A stretch of DNA of 11,382 bases from Kitasatospora phosalacinea. Its GTDB lineage: Bacteria > Actinomycetota > Actinomycetes > Streptomycetales > Streptomycetaceae. Of the stretch, positions 1 through 6,782 are shown in pieces. Numbering within the stretch: the stretch's first letter is position 1; each line of letters begins with the position of its first letter. The notes beneath the pieces are model-generated. The model was given only the letters and a program-made list of their open reading frames with translations, had not been told where the DNA came from and made no database searches. Made by a program: the position numbers and the translations under genes. The stretch is from assembly GCF_000717185.1 (NCBI RefSeq), contig NZ_JNYE01000153.1:1-11382 (forward strand), in the 5' to 3' direction.

Positions 1-395
1 CCGCGCCCTGATGCGGTCGATCCACCCCACTCGCACAAACCCGCCAACCACTCGAAGCGACCTCACCGAAGCCGCTTGACATCCATAGGAGCATCCGCCC
101 GGCGGCAGCCCGCGGGTCACCACGGGTCACGGCGGTGCGGTGGGCACCGCCGCCGACCCCCGGGCCCCGACCCGCGGTCCGCCCACCACCGGCCCGCCCA
201 CCGCCGACAGGCCGACCACGTCGAACGCGGCCGCGACCTGGACGAGCCCCAGGGCGGCCCGCTGCTCGTGGTGGACGCCGAGCGGATCGGCTGCACCGGG
301 CACCGGCTGCGCCGGGAGGGCCACGCCCCGCGCCAGTTCTGGCGGCGCCGGGACGCGGCGTCGGAGGCCGGGTGGTCGGGCGTACCCTGTCCGGC
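1..395. other. Uncertain left-edge region with coding-like blocks but no clean gene
   Basis: No complete gene can be defined here. Positions 2-79 on the plus strand form an open frame ending in TGA at 77-79 (last residues RSDLTEAA). This could be the C-terminal tail of a gene entering from the left, but codon use is only weakly coding-like. From about 220 to 378 the plus frame that begins at position 76 has about 53 codons with only one A/T third base and A/T concentrated at position 2, the classic Streptomyces coding signature. Yet that frame has no stop before 1533 and loses the signature after about 378. A plus frame at 140-235 and a minus frame at 324-127 also look partly coding. A decayed or frameshifted gene fits this, and so does compositional echo. 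I found no recognisable domain. Confidence 0.3.
383..388 (+). promoter_or_regulatory. Candidate -10 box of a leaderless promoter
   Basis: TACCCT fits the actinobacterial TAnnnT -10 pattern and ends 7 nt before the ATG at 396. Transcription would then start at or next to the A of the start codon. No Shine-Dalgarno sequence lies before this ATG, which agrees with a leaderless transcript. I see no good -35 box. The call rests on spacing and pattern only. Confidence 0.35.
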
Positions 396-683
396 ATGGG
401 AGAGCACCCGGAGACCGAGGCCGAAACCGCTGCTGCTGACGTTGCCGACGTTGCTGACGCCGCTGCTGCGGCGGACCGGACGTGGCCGGTCACCGAGCAG
501 GTCTGCGAGGTGTCCGCCGACCCCGGGCAGGCGCTGCGCGGGCTGCAGCCCGGCGGGCCGGGGGAGCGGGCCGCGTGCGTGCTGTGCGGCGAGCCGACCG
601 AGTACCCGGCCGACGCGCCCGGCAGCCCGCTGTGCCCCGTCTGCACCTGGCAGCAGGCCCAGCGCGCCGCCTGCTCCGGCTGA
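396..683 (+). CDS. Small zinc-ribbon-like protein (CxxC-x15-CxxC)
   Basis: This encodes a 95-residue protein of unknown function. Residues 1-28 are acidic and alanine-rich with a DVADVAD repeat, and use GCT and GTT codons that are unusual for this genome. The C-terminal part carries C61-x2-C64 and C80-x2-C83 (CVLC and CPVC), the spacing of a small zinc ribbon or knuckle that would bind one zinc ion; C37 and C93 are extra cysteines. From residue 29 on, nearly all third codon bases are G or C, which supports real coding. ATG 396 is the only good in-frame start; it lacks a ribosome-binding site but has a -10-like box 7 nt upstream. The alpha/beta hydrolase gene follows within 30 nt in the same direction, so the two may be co-transcribed. 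No catalytic motif is visible. A structural, nucleic-acid-binding or partner-protein role is possible but unproven. Confidence 0.62.
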   Translation: MGEHPETEAETAAADVADVADAAAAADRTWPVTEQVCEVSADPGQALRGLQPGGPGERAACVLCGEPTEYPADAPGSPLCPVCTWQQAQRAACSG

Positions 684-708
684 CCGCCCCGTGACCGGTG
701 AGGGGGCC

Positions 709-1533
709 GTGGAGGGGCGGTTCGCGCGGCCGCACGCCACCCTCGCGTACAGCACCACCGGGCGGCGCGGGCCGCTCGTGGTGCACGCGCACGGGGCGCT
801 GTCCAGCCGGGCGCACGAGCGGCGGGCCGGGCTGTTCGACTGGACGCCCGTCACGGCGACGCACCGGCTGGCCCGGTACGACGCGCGGGGGCACGGCGAG
901 TCCACCGGGCGGGCGGTGCCGGCCGACTACCGGTACTCCTCGCTCGCGGCCGACCTGCTCGCGCTCTGCGACCACCTCTCGCCCGGCGCGCCGGTCAGCG
1001 GGTTCGGCGCGTCCATGGGCAGCGCCACCGTGCTGTGGGCCGCGCTGGCCCGGCCCGAGCGGTTCGAGCGGCTGGTGCTGGCGATCCCGGCGGTCGCCTG
1101 GGCAGCCCGGGAGCCCCGCCGGAGCGGGCTGCGGGCCGCCGCGGCCCTGGTCGAACGCCGCGGCCGGGGCGTGCTGGAGACCGCGGCGCGGCTGTCCGGG
1201 CCGCCCGCGGTCCTCGCCGGGGCGCCGCGGTACACCACCGAGTTCGACCTCGCCGAACCGCTCCTCCCGGCCGCGCTGCGGGCCTCCGCCGAGTCCGACC
1301 TGCCCGCCCCCGAGGCCCTGCGCGGCCTCACCCACCCCGTCCTGCTGCTCGCCTGGGACACCGACCCCCGGCACCCCCTCGCCACCGCCCGCACCCTGGC
1401 CGCCCACCTCCCGAACGCCCGGCTGCACGTCTCGCGCACCCTGGCGGACGTACGGAGTTGGGGCCGCCTGGCGGCCGCGTTCGTGGCGGAGGGGGAGCGG
1501 GGCGATGACGACGATCGAGGTGCCGGGGCCTGA
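709..1533 (+). CDS. Alpha/beta-fold hydrolase
   Basis: This encodes a 274-residue cytoplasmic alpha/beta hydrolase with no signal peptide or membrane segment; its substrate is unknown. Visible features in order are the oxyanion-hole strand LVVHAHG (residues 23-29), the YDARGHGES turn (57-65) seen in epoxide-hydrolase and esterase relatives, the nucleophile elbow GFGASMG (98-104) with Ser102, and the acid-bearing segment AWDTDPRHP (215-223) with Asp217 or Asp219. The usual catalytic histidine in a Gly-His turn near the C-terminus is not apparent: the segment reads SRTLADVRSWGR, and the nearest histidines are 222, 233 and 241. GTG 709 is chosen because GAGG lies 5 nt upstream. GTG 691 is in frame, would add 6 residues and has no ribosome-binding site. 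The 3' end overlaps the small ORF at 1505 and points towards sbcC. The fold is confident, the activity is not. Confidence 0.85.
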   Translation: MEGRFARPHATLAYSTTGRRGPLVVHAHGALSSRAHERRAGLFDWTPVTATHRLARYDARGHGESTGRAVPADYRYSSLAADLLALCDHLSPGAPVSGFGASMGSATVLWAALARPERFERLVLAIPAVAWAAREPRRSGLRAAAALVERRGRGVLETAARLSGPPAVLAGAPRYTTEFDLAEPLLPAALRASAESDLPAPEALRGLTHPVLLLAWDTDPRHPLATARTLAAHLPNARLHVSRTLADVRSWGRLAAAFVAEGERGDDDDRGAGA

Positions 1534-1615
1534 GCCGGACCGGGAGGAGGCGCCCTCCTGCCAGGGCGGCACCCGCGAGGACGGCTTCGAGTACGGCAAC
1601 GGCTGGACCGGCTGA
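1505..1615 (+). CDS. Small ORF, 36-residue acidic peptide, overlaps the hydrolase 3' end
   Basis: This is a very short ORF of unknown function, in a different frame from the hydrolase and overlapping its last 29 bases. A purine-rich stretch (GGAGGGGGAG, 1488-1497) ends 7 nt before the ATG and makes a strong ribosome-binding site. All third codon bases except one (CCT) are G or C, which is more than expected if the frame were meaningless. The peptide starts MTTIEVPGPEPDREEAP, which is acidic and proline-rich, has one Cys at residue 19, and ends in a glycine/aromatic stretch FEYGNGWTG. Its last codons and stop lie in an 8-bp tandem repeat. Translational coupling to the hydrolase is likely. A precursor-like layout (acidic leader, Gly-rich tail) can be imagined, but no maturation enzyme is nearby, so no function is assigned. 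Confidence 0.45.
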   Translation: MTTIEVPGPEPDREEAPSCQGGTREDGFEYGNGWTG

Positions 1616-1648
1616 CCGGCTGACCGGCTGACCGGCTGGACCGGCTGA
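1601..1648. repeat. 8-bp tandem repeat (GGCTGACC) at the end of the small ORF
   Basis: The units in order are GGCTGGACC, three GGCTGACC, GGCTGGACC, and a partial GGCTGA. The stop codon of the 36-residue ORF (1613-1615) lies in the second unit. The array fills most of the gap between the convergent hydrolase cluster and sbcC. It looks like slipped-strand expansion. I see no good hairpin terminator here. Confidence 0.8.
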
Positions 1649-1683
1649 GGAGCGGGGCCGGGTCGGGTCGGGCCGGGGCGCGG

Positions 1684-4600
1684 TCAGGCGTCCTCGCGGG
1701 TGGTGTGGTGGACGGTGGAGCCGGTGCGGTGCTTGCGGACCAGGAGCTGGGCGGGGATGCGGGTGCGGAGGTCGGCGACGTGGCTGACGATGCCGACGGC
1801 GCGGTCGCGTTCGCGGAGGGAGTCGAGGACGTCCATGACCTCTTCGAGGGCGTTCTCGTCGAGGGTGCCGAACCCCTCGTCGATGAAGAGGGTGTCCAGG
1901 GGCATGCCGCCGGTCTCGTCGGTGACCACGTCGGCGAGGCCGAGGGCGAGGGCGAGGGAGGCGAAGAAGGACTCGCCGCCGGAGAGGGTGGCGGTGTCGC
2001 GCTCGCGGCCGGTCCAGGCGTCGACGACGTGCAGGGAGAGGCCGGAGCGCTTGGTGCCGGAGACCAGGCCGTCGCTGTGGACCAGGGTGTAGCGGCCGCC
2101 GGACATCTTCAGCAGGCGCCGGCTGGCGGCCGCCGCGACCTGCTCCAGGCGGGCGGCGAGGACGTACGACTCCAGGCGCATCCGCAGCGCGTTCTCCGCG
2201 GGGGCGCCCGCGAGCAGGGCGGCCAGCCGGCTGACCCGGGCGTGGGCGTCCAGGACGGGGGCGAGTTCGGCGGCCAGCGCGGCCAGGTCGCGGCCGATCC
2301 GGGCCAGGTCGGCCACCCGGGTGCGGGCCTCGTGCGCGGTGCGGTGGGCGCGGGCGAGCAGGTCGTCGGCGCGGGCGGCCGCGGCGCGGGCGGGGCCGGC
2401 CTCGGCGGGCGGGAGTTCGGCGGCGGCCAGCAGGGCGGGGTCGGCGAGCTGGGCGGCGGCCAGTTCGAGGTCGGCGTCGAGCTGCTTGAACTTCCCGCGC
2501 AGCGCGTCGAGTTCGTACGGGGGCAGGGCGGCCGCGGCCAGCGCGTCCAGGTCGGGGAAGCCGGCGTCGCGGGCGGCGCGCAGCAGGGCCTCGGCGGTGT
2601 CCCGGTGGTGGGCGGTGGCGGCGGCGGTGGTGCGGGTCGCGGCCAGGGCGGCGGTGGTGGCGGTGGCGAGCGCGGTGACGGCGGCGGCGCGGGCGGCGAC
2701 GGACGGGGCGTCGCCGCGGGCGGTGGCGAGGCGGGCGTCGAGGGCGGCCAGTTCGGCGCTCAGGGCGCCGAGTTGGCCGGTCAGCCGAGCGCGCTGCTCG
2801 CCGGCCTGGCGGAGCTGCTCGCGGTGGGCGGCGCCGTCCCGTTCGAGCCGTTCGAGTTGCTGGCCCAGCGGCAGCCAGCGGTCCGCCGCCTGCCGGAGCT
2901 GCTGCTGGCGCTCCGTCAGTTCGGCGATGGCGGCGGCGAGTTCGGCGGCCGTACGGCCTCCGGCGGCGGCCCCGGCGGCCGCGGCGTCCGCGGTGACGGC
3001 GGCCACCCGCCGTTCGGCGGCGGCGAGTTCGGCCTCGGCGGCGTGCTGGGCGGTGCGGGCGCGGCGTTCGTCCTCGGCGGTGACCTGCCCGGCCGCGGGT
3101 TCGGCGGGGGCCGGGTGGGCGGGGGAGCCGCACACCCGGCACGGGGTGCCGGGGGTCAGGGCGGCGGCCAACTCGGCGGCCATGCCCGCGAGTCGGCGCT
3201 CCTGGAGGTCCAGGGCGTGCTGCCGGGCGCCCTGCGCGGCGTCGGTGCGGGTGCGGCGTTCGTCCTCGGCGGCGGCGAGGTCGTCCAGCAGCCGCAGGTG
3301 CCGTTCGGCGGAGCCCAGCTGATGCTTCAACTCCTGCTGTCGGGCATCCAGTTGCTCCAGTTCGGTGCGGGCCGCGCGGGCGTCCTCGCGGTCCTGCCGG
3401 AGCCGCTCCAGCCGGTCCGTGAAGTCTTCCAGCCAGCGGCGGGAGTCCTCGGCGAGGGCCTCCGCCTCCTCCTGCCTGTGCTGCAGCCGGGTGCGGTCGG
3501 CGAGCAGCGCGCCGTGGCGGGCCTCGTCGGCGGCGGCGGCCTCCAGGCGGCCGGTCTCGGCGCGCAACAGCCCTTCGGCGGCCTGGAGTTCCTCGGCGGT
3601 GCCGAGCGGGGAGCTCCAGCCGGCGGCGGCCGCGCGGGCGGCCAGGGCGGTGCGGCGGGCGGCCTCCTCGGTGGTGGCGGCGGCCAGCGCGGCCTGGGCG
3701 GCGCGGTGCGGGGCGCGCAGCGGGGCGGGGGCCTCGGCGGCCAGGGCGGCCTCCAGCCGGGCCCGTTCCGGGGCGGTGCGGGCGGCCAGGTCGGTGAGCC
3801 GCAGCCGCTCCTGCTGGGCCCGCTGGTGGCGGTGCTGCCGTTCGGCGAGGGCGCTGTGCCGCTCCAACTGCTCGCGGGCGGCGGCCCGTTCGGCCTCGGC
3901 GGCGGCCAGCCGCAGGGCTGCCGCGTCGGCCCGTTCGGCGGCGGTGCTGCGCAGCACCGCGGCCCAGCCGAGGGCCTCGGCGATCGGGGCGTCCTCGCCG
4001 GGGTGGTGGGCGGCCGCGTCGGCGGCCAGCGGACCGGCGGCCTCCTCGGCGCGGGCCAGCAGGGCGTGCACCCGCTGCCGCCCGCCCTGCACCCGGGACT
4101 CGTGCTGCTTGCGCAACTCGGCCGTCCAGCGCTCCAGTTGGTCGAACCGGCCGGTGTCGAAGAGCCGGCCGAGCAGTTCGGCGCGCTGCTTGGAGTCGGC
4201 CCGCAGGAAGCGGGCGAAGTCGCCCTGCGGGAGCAGCACCACCTGGCAGAACTGCTCGCGGTTCATGCCCAGCAGCCGGGTCAGCTCCTCGCCCGCCTCC
4301 TGGTGCGAGCGGCTGAGCGGCACCCAGCCGGGCCCGCCCTCCCCGGCGTCGGCGGCCCACTCGCGCAGCAGGGTCTGCGCCTTGTCCGCGGTCAGGCCGG
4401 TGCCGCGCTTCTTGGGGCGCCACTGCTCGGGGCTGCGGGTGACCTCCAGCCGCCGCCCGCCGAGGGTCACCTCCAGCACCACCTCGGTGCGCAGGCCCGC
4501 TTCGGCGTGGTCGCTGCGCACCCCGTTGCTGCGGCGGGTGCCGGGCAGTTCGCCGTACAGGGCGTAGCAGACCGCGTCCAGCACGCTGCTCTTGCCCGCG

Positions 4601-4713
4601 CCGGTCGCGCCGCGCAGCAGGAACAGCCCGGCGGCGGAGAGCCGGTCGAAGTCGACCCGCTCGGTGCCCGCGAACGGGCCGAAGGCGGTGAGGGTGAGCC
4701 GGTGCAGCCTCAT
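1684..4713 (-). CDS. sbcC: Exonuclease subunit SbcC (Rad50-like SMC-type ATPase)
   Basis: This encodes a 1009-residue ATPase that pairs with SbcD to form the bacterial Mre11/Rad50-type complex, which cleaves DNA hairpins and blocked double-strand ends. The N-terminal half ATPase domain has Walker A GATGAGKS (residues 35-42, Lys41) and a Q-loop-like LPQGDFARF near 161-169. Long Ala/Glu/Arg-rich coiled-coil arms run from about 190 to 890 and are split by the zinc hook CRVC (525-528), which joins two SbcC molecules through a shared zinc. The C-terminal half has the signature LSGGE (910-914), Walker B TLFIDEGFG (941-949, Asp945-Glu946) and an H-loop His978. The length matches the family. ATG 4713 is preceded by GGAGG with 7-nt spacing and lies 46 bp after the sbcD stop, so the genes form an operon. 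The high GC creates long spurious frames on the opposite strand. The identification is very secure. Confidence 0.97.
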   Translation of the reverse strand: MRLHRLTLTAFGPFAGTERVDFDRLSAAGLFLLRGATGAGKSSVLDAVCYALYGELPGTRRSNGVRSDHAEAGLRTEVVLEVTLGGRRLEVTRSPEQWRPKKRGTGLTADKAQTLLREWAADAGEGGPGWVPLSRSHQEAGEELTRLLGMNREQFCQVVLLPQGDFARFLRADSKQRAELLGRLFDTGRFDQLERWTAELRKQHESRVQGGRQRVHALLARAEEAAGPLAADAAAHHPGEDAPIAEALGWAAVLRSTAAERADAAALRLAAAEAERAAAREQLERHSALAERQHRHQRAQQERLRLTDLAARTAPERARLEAALAAEAPAPLRAPHRAAQAALAAATTEEAARRTALAARAAAAGWSSPLGTAEELQAAEGLLRAETGRLEAAAADEARHGALLADRTRLQHRQEEAEALAEDSRRWLEDFTDRLERLRQDREDARAARTELEQLDARQQELKHQLGSAERHLRLLDDLAAAEDERRTRTDAAQGARQHALDLQERRLAGMAAELAAALTPGTPCRVCGSPAHPAPAEPAAGQVTAEDERRARTAQHAAEAELAAAERRVAAVTADAAAAGAAAGGRTAAELAAAIAELTERQQQLRQAADRWLPLGQQLERLERDGAAHREQLRQAGEQRARLTGQLGALSAELAALDARLATARGDAPSVAARAAAVTALATATTAALAATRTTAAATAHHRDTAEALLRAARDAGFPDLDALAAAALPPYELDALRGKFKQLDADLELAAAQLADPALLAAAELPPAEAGPARAAAARADDLLARAHRTAHEARTRVADLARIGRDLAALAAELAPVLDAHARVSRLAALLAGAPAENALRMRLESYVLAARLEQVAAAASRRLLKMSGGRYTLVHSDGLVSGTKRSGLSLHVVDAWTGRERDTATLSGGESFFASLALALGLADVVTDETGGMPLDTLFIDEGFGTLDENALEEVMDVLDSLRERDRAVGIVSHVADLRTRIPAQLLVRKHRTGSTVHHTTREDA

Positions 4714-4726
4714 CGGGCGTCCTCCA

Positions 4727-4750
4727 GGCGGCGGGTGCGGCGGCGGGTGC
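4727..4750. repeat. 12-bp direct repeat in the sbcD-sbcC junction
   Basis: Two adjacent exact copies of GGCGGCGGGTGC, plus a partial third (GGCGGG), fill half of the 46-bp spacer between sbcD and sbcC. The sbcC ribosome-binding site lies just outside the array. It may be simple slippage in GC-rich DNA. Confidence 0.7.
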
Positions 4751-4759
4751 GGCGGGAGG

Positions 4760-5932
4760 TCACCGGGCGTTCTCCTCGGCCCGGGCGGAGGCGGTGCGGC
4801 GCACCGCCTCCAGGCCCTCCAGCAGCCAGGCCCGCTCGCCGCCGTCGAGTTCGCGGCCGGGGCGGACGTGCGCGACGAAGCCCTCCACCACCTCCCGGTC
4901 GGTGCGCCCGCTGACCCGCTGGGCGTACGAGGCCCCGTCGGTGCGCTCGCCGCCCTCCGGGTCGAAGAGCAGTTGCAGGGTGTGCGGGAAGCGGGCGCGC
5001 AGCCGCTCCATCGCGTCGGCCGGGCGGACCGGGTCGGTCAGGGTGGCCTGCACCCAGCGGTCCTCGGCGTACCCGTGCTTCCCGTCGGCCAGCAGCTCGT
5101 CCAGGCGCCCCCGCAGCTGGGCCAGCCGGCGCGGCACCGGGCAGTGCACCCGGCGGGCCTCGACGGCGCCCGCCCCGTCCAGGTCGACCAGCCACATCGA
5201 CTTCTCGTGCGTCGTCTCGGAGAAGGAGTACGCCAGCGGGGAGCCGGAGTAGCGCAGGTGCGGGGCCAGGGTCTGGCAGCCGTGCAGGTGGCCGAGCGCC
5301 GCGTAGTGCACGCCGTCGAAGACCGCGGCGGGGACGGACTGCACGCCGCCGACCGCGATGTCCCGCTCGCTGTCGCTGGGGGCGCCGCCGGTGACGAAGG
5401 CGTGCGCCAGCACCACGGCCCGGGTGCCCGCGGGGCGGGCGGCCAGGTCGGCGCGGACGCCGTCCATCGCCGCGGCCAGCACCTGCTCGTGGCCGCCCCG
5501 GGCCAGGCCCAGGCGTTCGCGCACCAGGGCGGGCTCCAGGTACGGCAGCCCGTACACGGCGACCGGGCCGTGCTCGTCGGCGAGCAGGACGGGTTCGGCC
5601 AGGGCGCCCGGGTCGGTGCGCAGGTGGATGCCGGACCGGTCGAGCAGCCGGGAGGCGGTGCCCAGGCGGCGGGCCGAGTCGTGGTTGCCGGAGATGAAGA
5701 CCGCGGGCACGCCCAGTTCGGACAGCCGCCACAGCGCCTCGTCGAACAGCGCCACCGCCTCCAGGCCGGGCAGCGCCCGGTCGTAGACGTCCCCCGCGAC
5801 CAGCACCGCGTCGACCCGCTCGGCGGCGACGGTCTCCACCAGGTGGTCCAGGAAGGCCCGCTGCGCGGCGTGCAGGTTCTCCCGGTGGAAGGACCGGCCC
5901 AGGTGCCAGTCCGAGGTGTGCAGCAGCCTCAC
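4760..5932 (-). CDS. sbcD: Exonuclease subunit SbcD (Mre11-like nuclease)
   Basis: This encodes a 390-residue nuclease subunit of the SbcCD complex, a Mn2+-dependent metallophosphoesterase that acts as endonuclease and 3'-5' exonuclease at DNA ends and hairpins in partnership with SbcC. All calcineurin-type phosphoesterase motifs are present: DWHLG (Asp8, His10), GDVYD (Asp48), GNHD (82-85), LAHAF with His177, and GHLHG with His215 and His217. Residues after about 260 form the capping domain and the C-terminal part expected to bind the SbcC coiled coil. The length is close to that of E. coli SbcD. The start is GTG 5932, preceded by GGGGAG about 8 nt upstream; it gives the family-typical beginning VRLLHTSDWH. 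The longer upstream open frame is not protein-like. The gene is the first of a two-gene operon and is divergent from the Nudix gene. Confidence 0.96.
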   Translation of the reverse strand: MRLLHTSDWHLGRSFHRENLHAAQRAFLDHLVETVAAERVDAVLVAGDVYDRALPGLEAVALFDEALWRLSELGVPAVFISGNHDSARRLGTASRLLDRSGIHLRTDPGALAEPVLLADEHGPVAVYGLPYLEPALVRERLGLARGGHEQVLAAAMDGVRADLAARPAGTRAVVLAHAFVTGGAPSDSERDIAVGGVQSVPAAVFDGVHYAALGHLHGCQTLAPHLRYSGSPLAYSFSETTHEKSMWLVDLDGAGAVEARRVHCPVPRRLAQLRGRLDELLADGKHGYAEDRWVQATLTDPVRPADAMERLRARFPHTLQLLFDPEGGERTDGASYAQRVSGRTDREVVEGFVAHVRPGRELDGGERAWLLEGLEAVRRTASARAEENAR

Positions 5933-5989
5933 TCGCCCGCTCCCCGCCGCATCGCCTGCCGCCCCTCGTCCGTCCGGTGCTCCGGTACG

Positions 5990-5995
5990 AGTATC
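5990..5995 (-). promoter_or_regulatory. Candidate -10 box for the sbcDC operon
   Basis: On the minus strand GATACT resembles the -10 consensus and stands out in an otherwise GC-rich 216-bp divergent intergenic region. It would place the transcript start about 50 nt before the sbcD GTG. There is no convincing -35 box at 16-19 nt, so the call is weak. Confidence 0.3.
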
Positions 5996-6148
5996 ACAGG
6001 TCCCGGACACCGCCCCGGCCGGACCGCTCGCGGGCGCCCGTAGCAGACGCGGTGACCCGGGTGGCGGTCGGGGCTGTTCATCGGTCGGGTGTTCGGGGAA
6101 GATCATCAGGTGGCGCGGCGGGCCGGCCGGTGAGCGGAGGGAGTGGCG

Positions 6149-6742
6149 ATGGGCATCGAGTACAGCCCGGAGATCTCCGACCTGCTCGGGCGGGTGCGCC
6201 GCCGGCCCAACGCGGGCTGGCCGTGGCGGCCGGGGGAGCAGGTGCCCGCCGGGTTGACGGTCAAGCAGTCCTGGGGGTGGCTGTTCGCGCCGGACGGGCG
6301 GGTGCTGACGCTGGTCAACCCGCGGGACGGGGTGGTCAGCCTGCCCGGCGGGTCGCTGGAGCCGGAGGACGCGGGGGACCCGGGCAGCGCGCTGGCCCGG
6401 GAGGCGGGCGAGGAGGCCCAGGCGGTCATCGAGGGGCCGCTGTACCTCGGCTACCTGTACGACCGGGTCGGCTCGGCCAACGGCGGGCACGAGTGCGCCC
6501 GGGTGCGGATGGCCGCGGCGCTGCGCGCGGTGGGCCCGTCGGCGCCGGACCCGGCTTCGGGGCGGCACTACCGGCGGCTGCTGGTGGCGCCGGGGCTGGC
6601 GGTGGAGCTGCTCGGCTGGGGGCTGCCGGGGCTGCGGCAGGCGCGGGCGGCGGTCGCGGCGGCGGCCGCGCGCTGGGGCGTGCCGGTGCGGGCGGACGAG
6701 ACGATCGAGGAACTGCCGTCCGCGGGCTGCCGGTTCCGCTGA
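6149..6742 (+). CDS. Nudix family hydrolase
   Basis: This encodes a 197-residue Nudix enzyme, expected to hydrolyse a nucleoside diphosphate linked to another group and to need Mg2+ or Mn2+. The Nudix box runs from GGSLEPED (67-74) to AREAGEEAQ (83-91), with the metal-binding core R84-E85-x-x-E88-E89. The spacing between the GG and RE elements is two residues longer than in the standard box. The substrate cannot be told from sequence. ATG 6149 is preferred because GGAGG (6136-6140) lies 8 nt upstream. An in-frame GTG at 6143 is only 2 nt from that site. No signal peptide is seen, so it is cytoplasmic. The gene is divergent from sbcD across 216 bp, and a hairpin follows its stop after about 10 nt. 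The neighbour suggests nucleotide-pool or DNA-maintenance work, but that is only context. Confidence 0.88.
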   Translation: MGIEYSPEISDLLGRVRRRPNAGWPWRPGEQVPAGLTVKQSWGWLFAPDGRVLTLVNPRDGVVSLPGGSLEPEDAGDPGSALAREAGEEAQAVIEGPLYLGYLYDRVGSANGGHECARVRMAAALRAVGPSAPDPASGRHYRRLLVAPGLAVELLGWGLPGLRQARAAVAAAAARWGVPVRADETIEELPSAGCRFR

Positions 6743-6751
6743 GCGGCGCGA

Positions 6752-6782
6752 CCGGTCCCGCCGGGGGGCGCGGGCGGGCCGG
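6752..6782 (+). terminator. Candidate hairpin terminator after the Nudix gene
   Basis: CCGGTCCCGCC (6752-6762) can pair with GGCGGGCCGG (6773-6782) with one bulged T and a 10-nt loop. It starts 10 nt after the Nudix stop codon. There is no U tract, as is common in actinobacteria. In DNA this GC-rich, imperfect hairpins arise easily, so confidence is modest. Confidence 0.35.

Noticed and set aside
76..81. TTGACA as a -35 promoter box
   Set aside because: No -10-like hexamer is found 16-19 bp downstream, so the match is probably chance.
76..1533. One continuous protein of 485 residues from TTG 76
   Set aside because: The stretch from about 378 to 690 has non-coding composition in this frame and is occupied by the zinc-ribbon gene in another frame. 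The hydrolase family starts near residue 206 of this frame.
1505..1615. YGNG in the small peptide as a class IIa (pediocin-like) bacteriocin motif
   Set aside because: In that family YGNGV is near the N-terminus of the mature peptide and is followed by a disulfide-bonded cysteine pair. Here it is at the C-terminal end, is followed by W, and only one cysteine exists upstream. No immunity or export gene is nearby.
1649..1683. Terminator between the small ORF and sbcC
   Set aside because: The G-rich stretch contains only short direct repeats (GGGTC) and no stem of useful length.
1328..4423. Second long minus frame overlapping sbcC
   Set aside because: The translation is almost entirely Arg/Pro/Ala/Gly with no motif, a shifted reading of the real gene.
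1705..4914. Open frame of more than 1000 codons opposite sbcC
   Set aside because: It is antisense to a fully motif-supported sbcC, its translation is low-complexity Gly/Ala/Val/Gln, and such mirror frames are routine in very GC-rich genomes.
5933..6568. Upstream extension of the sbcD frame into the Nudix gene
   Set aside because: Family alignment begins at VRLLHTSDWH, a ribosome-binding site precedes GTG 5932, and the extension is antisense to the Nudix gene.
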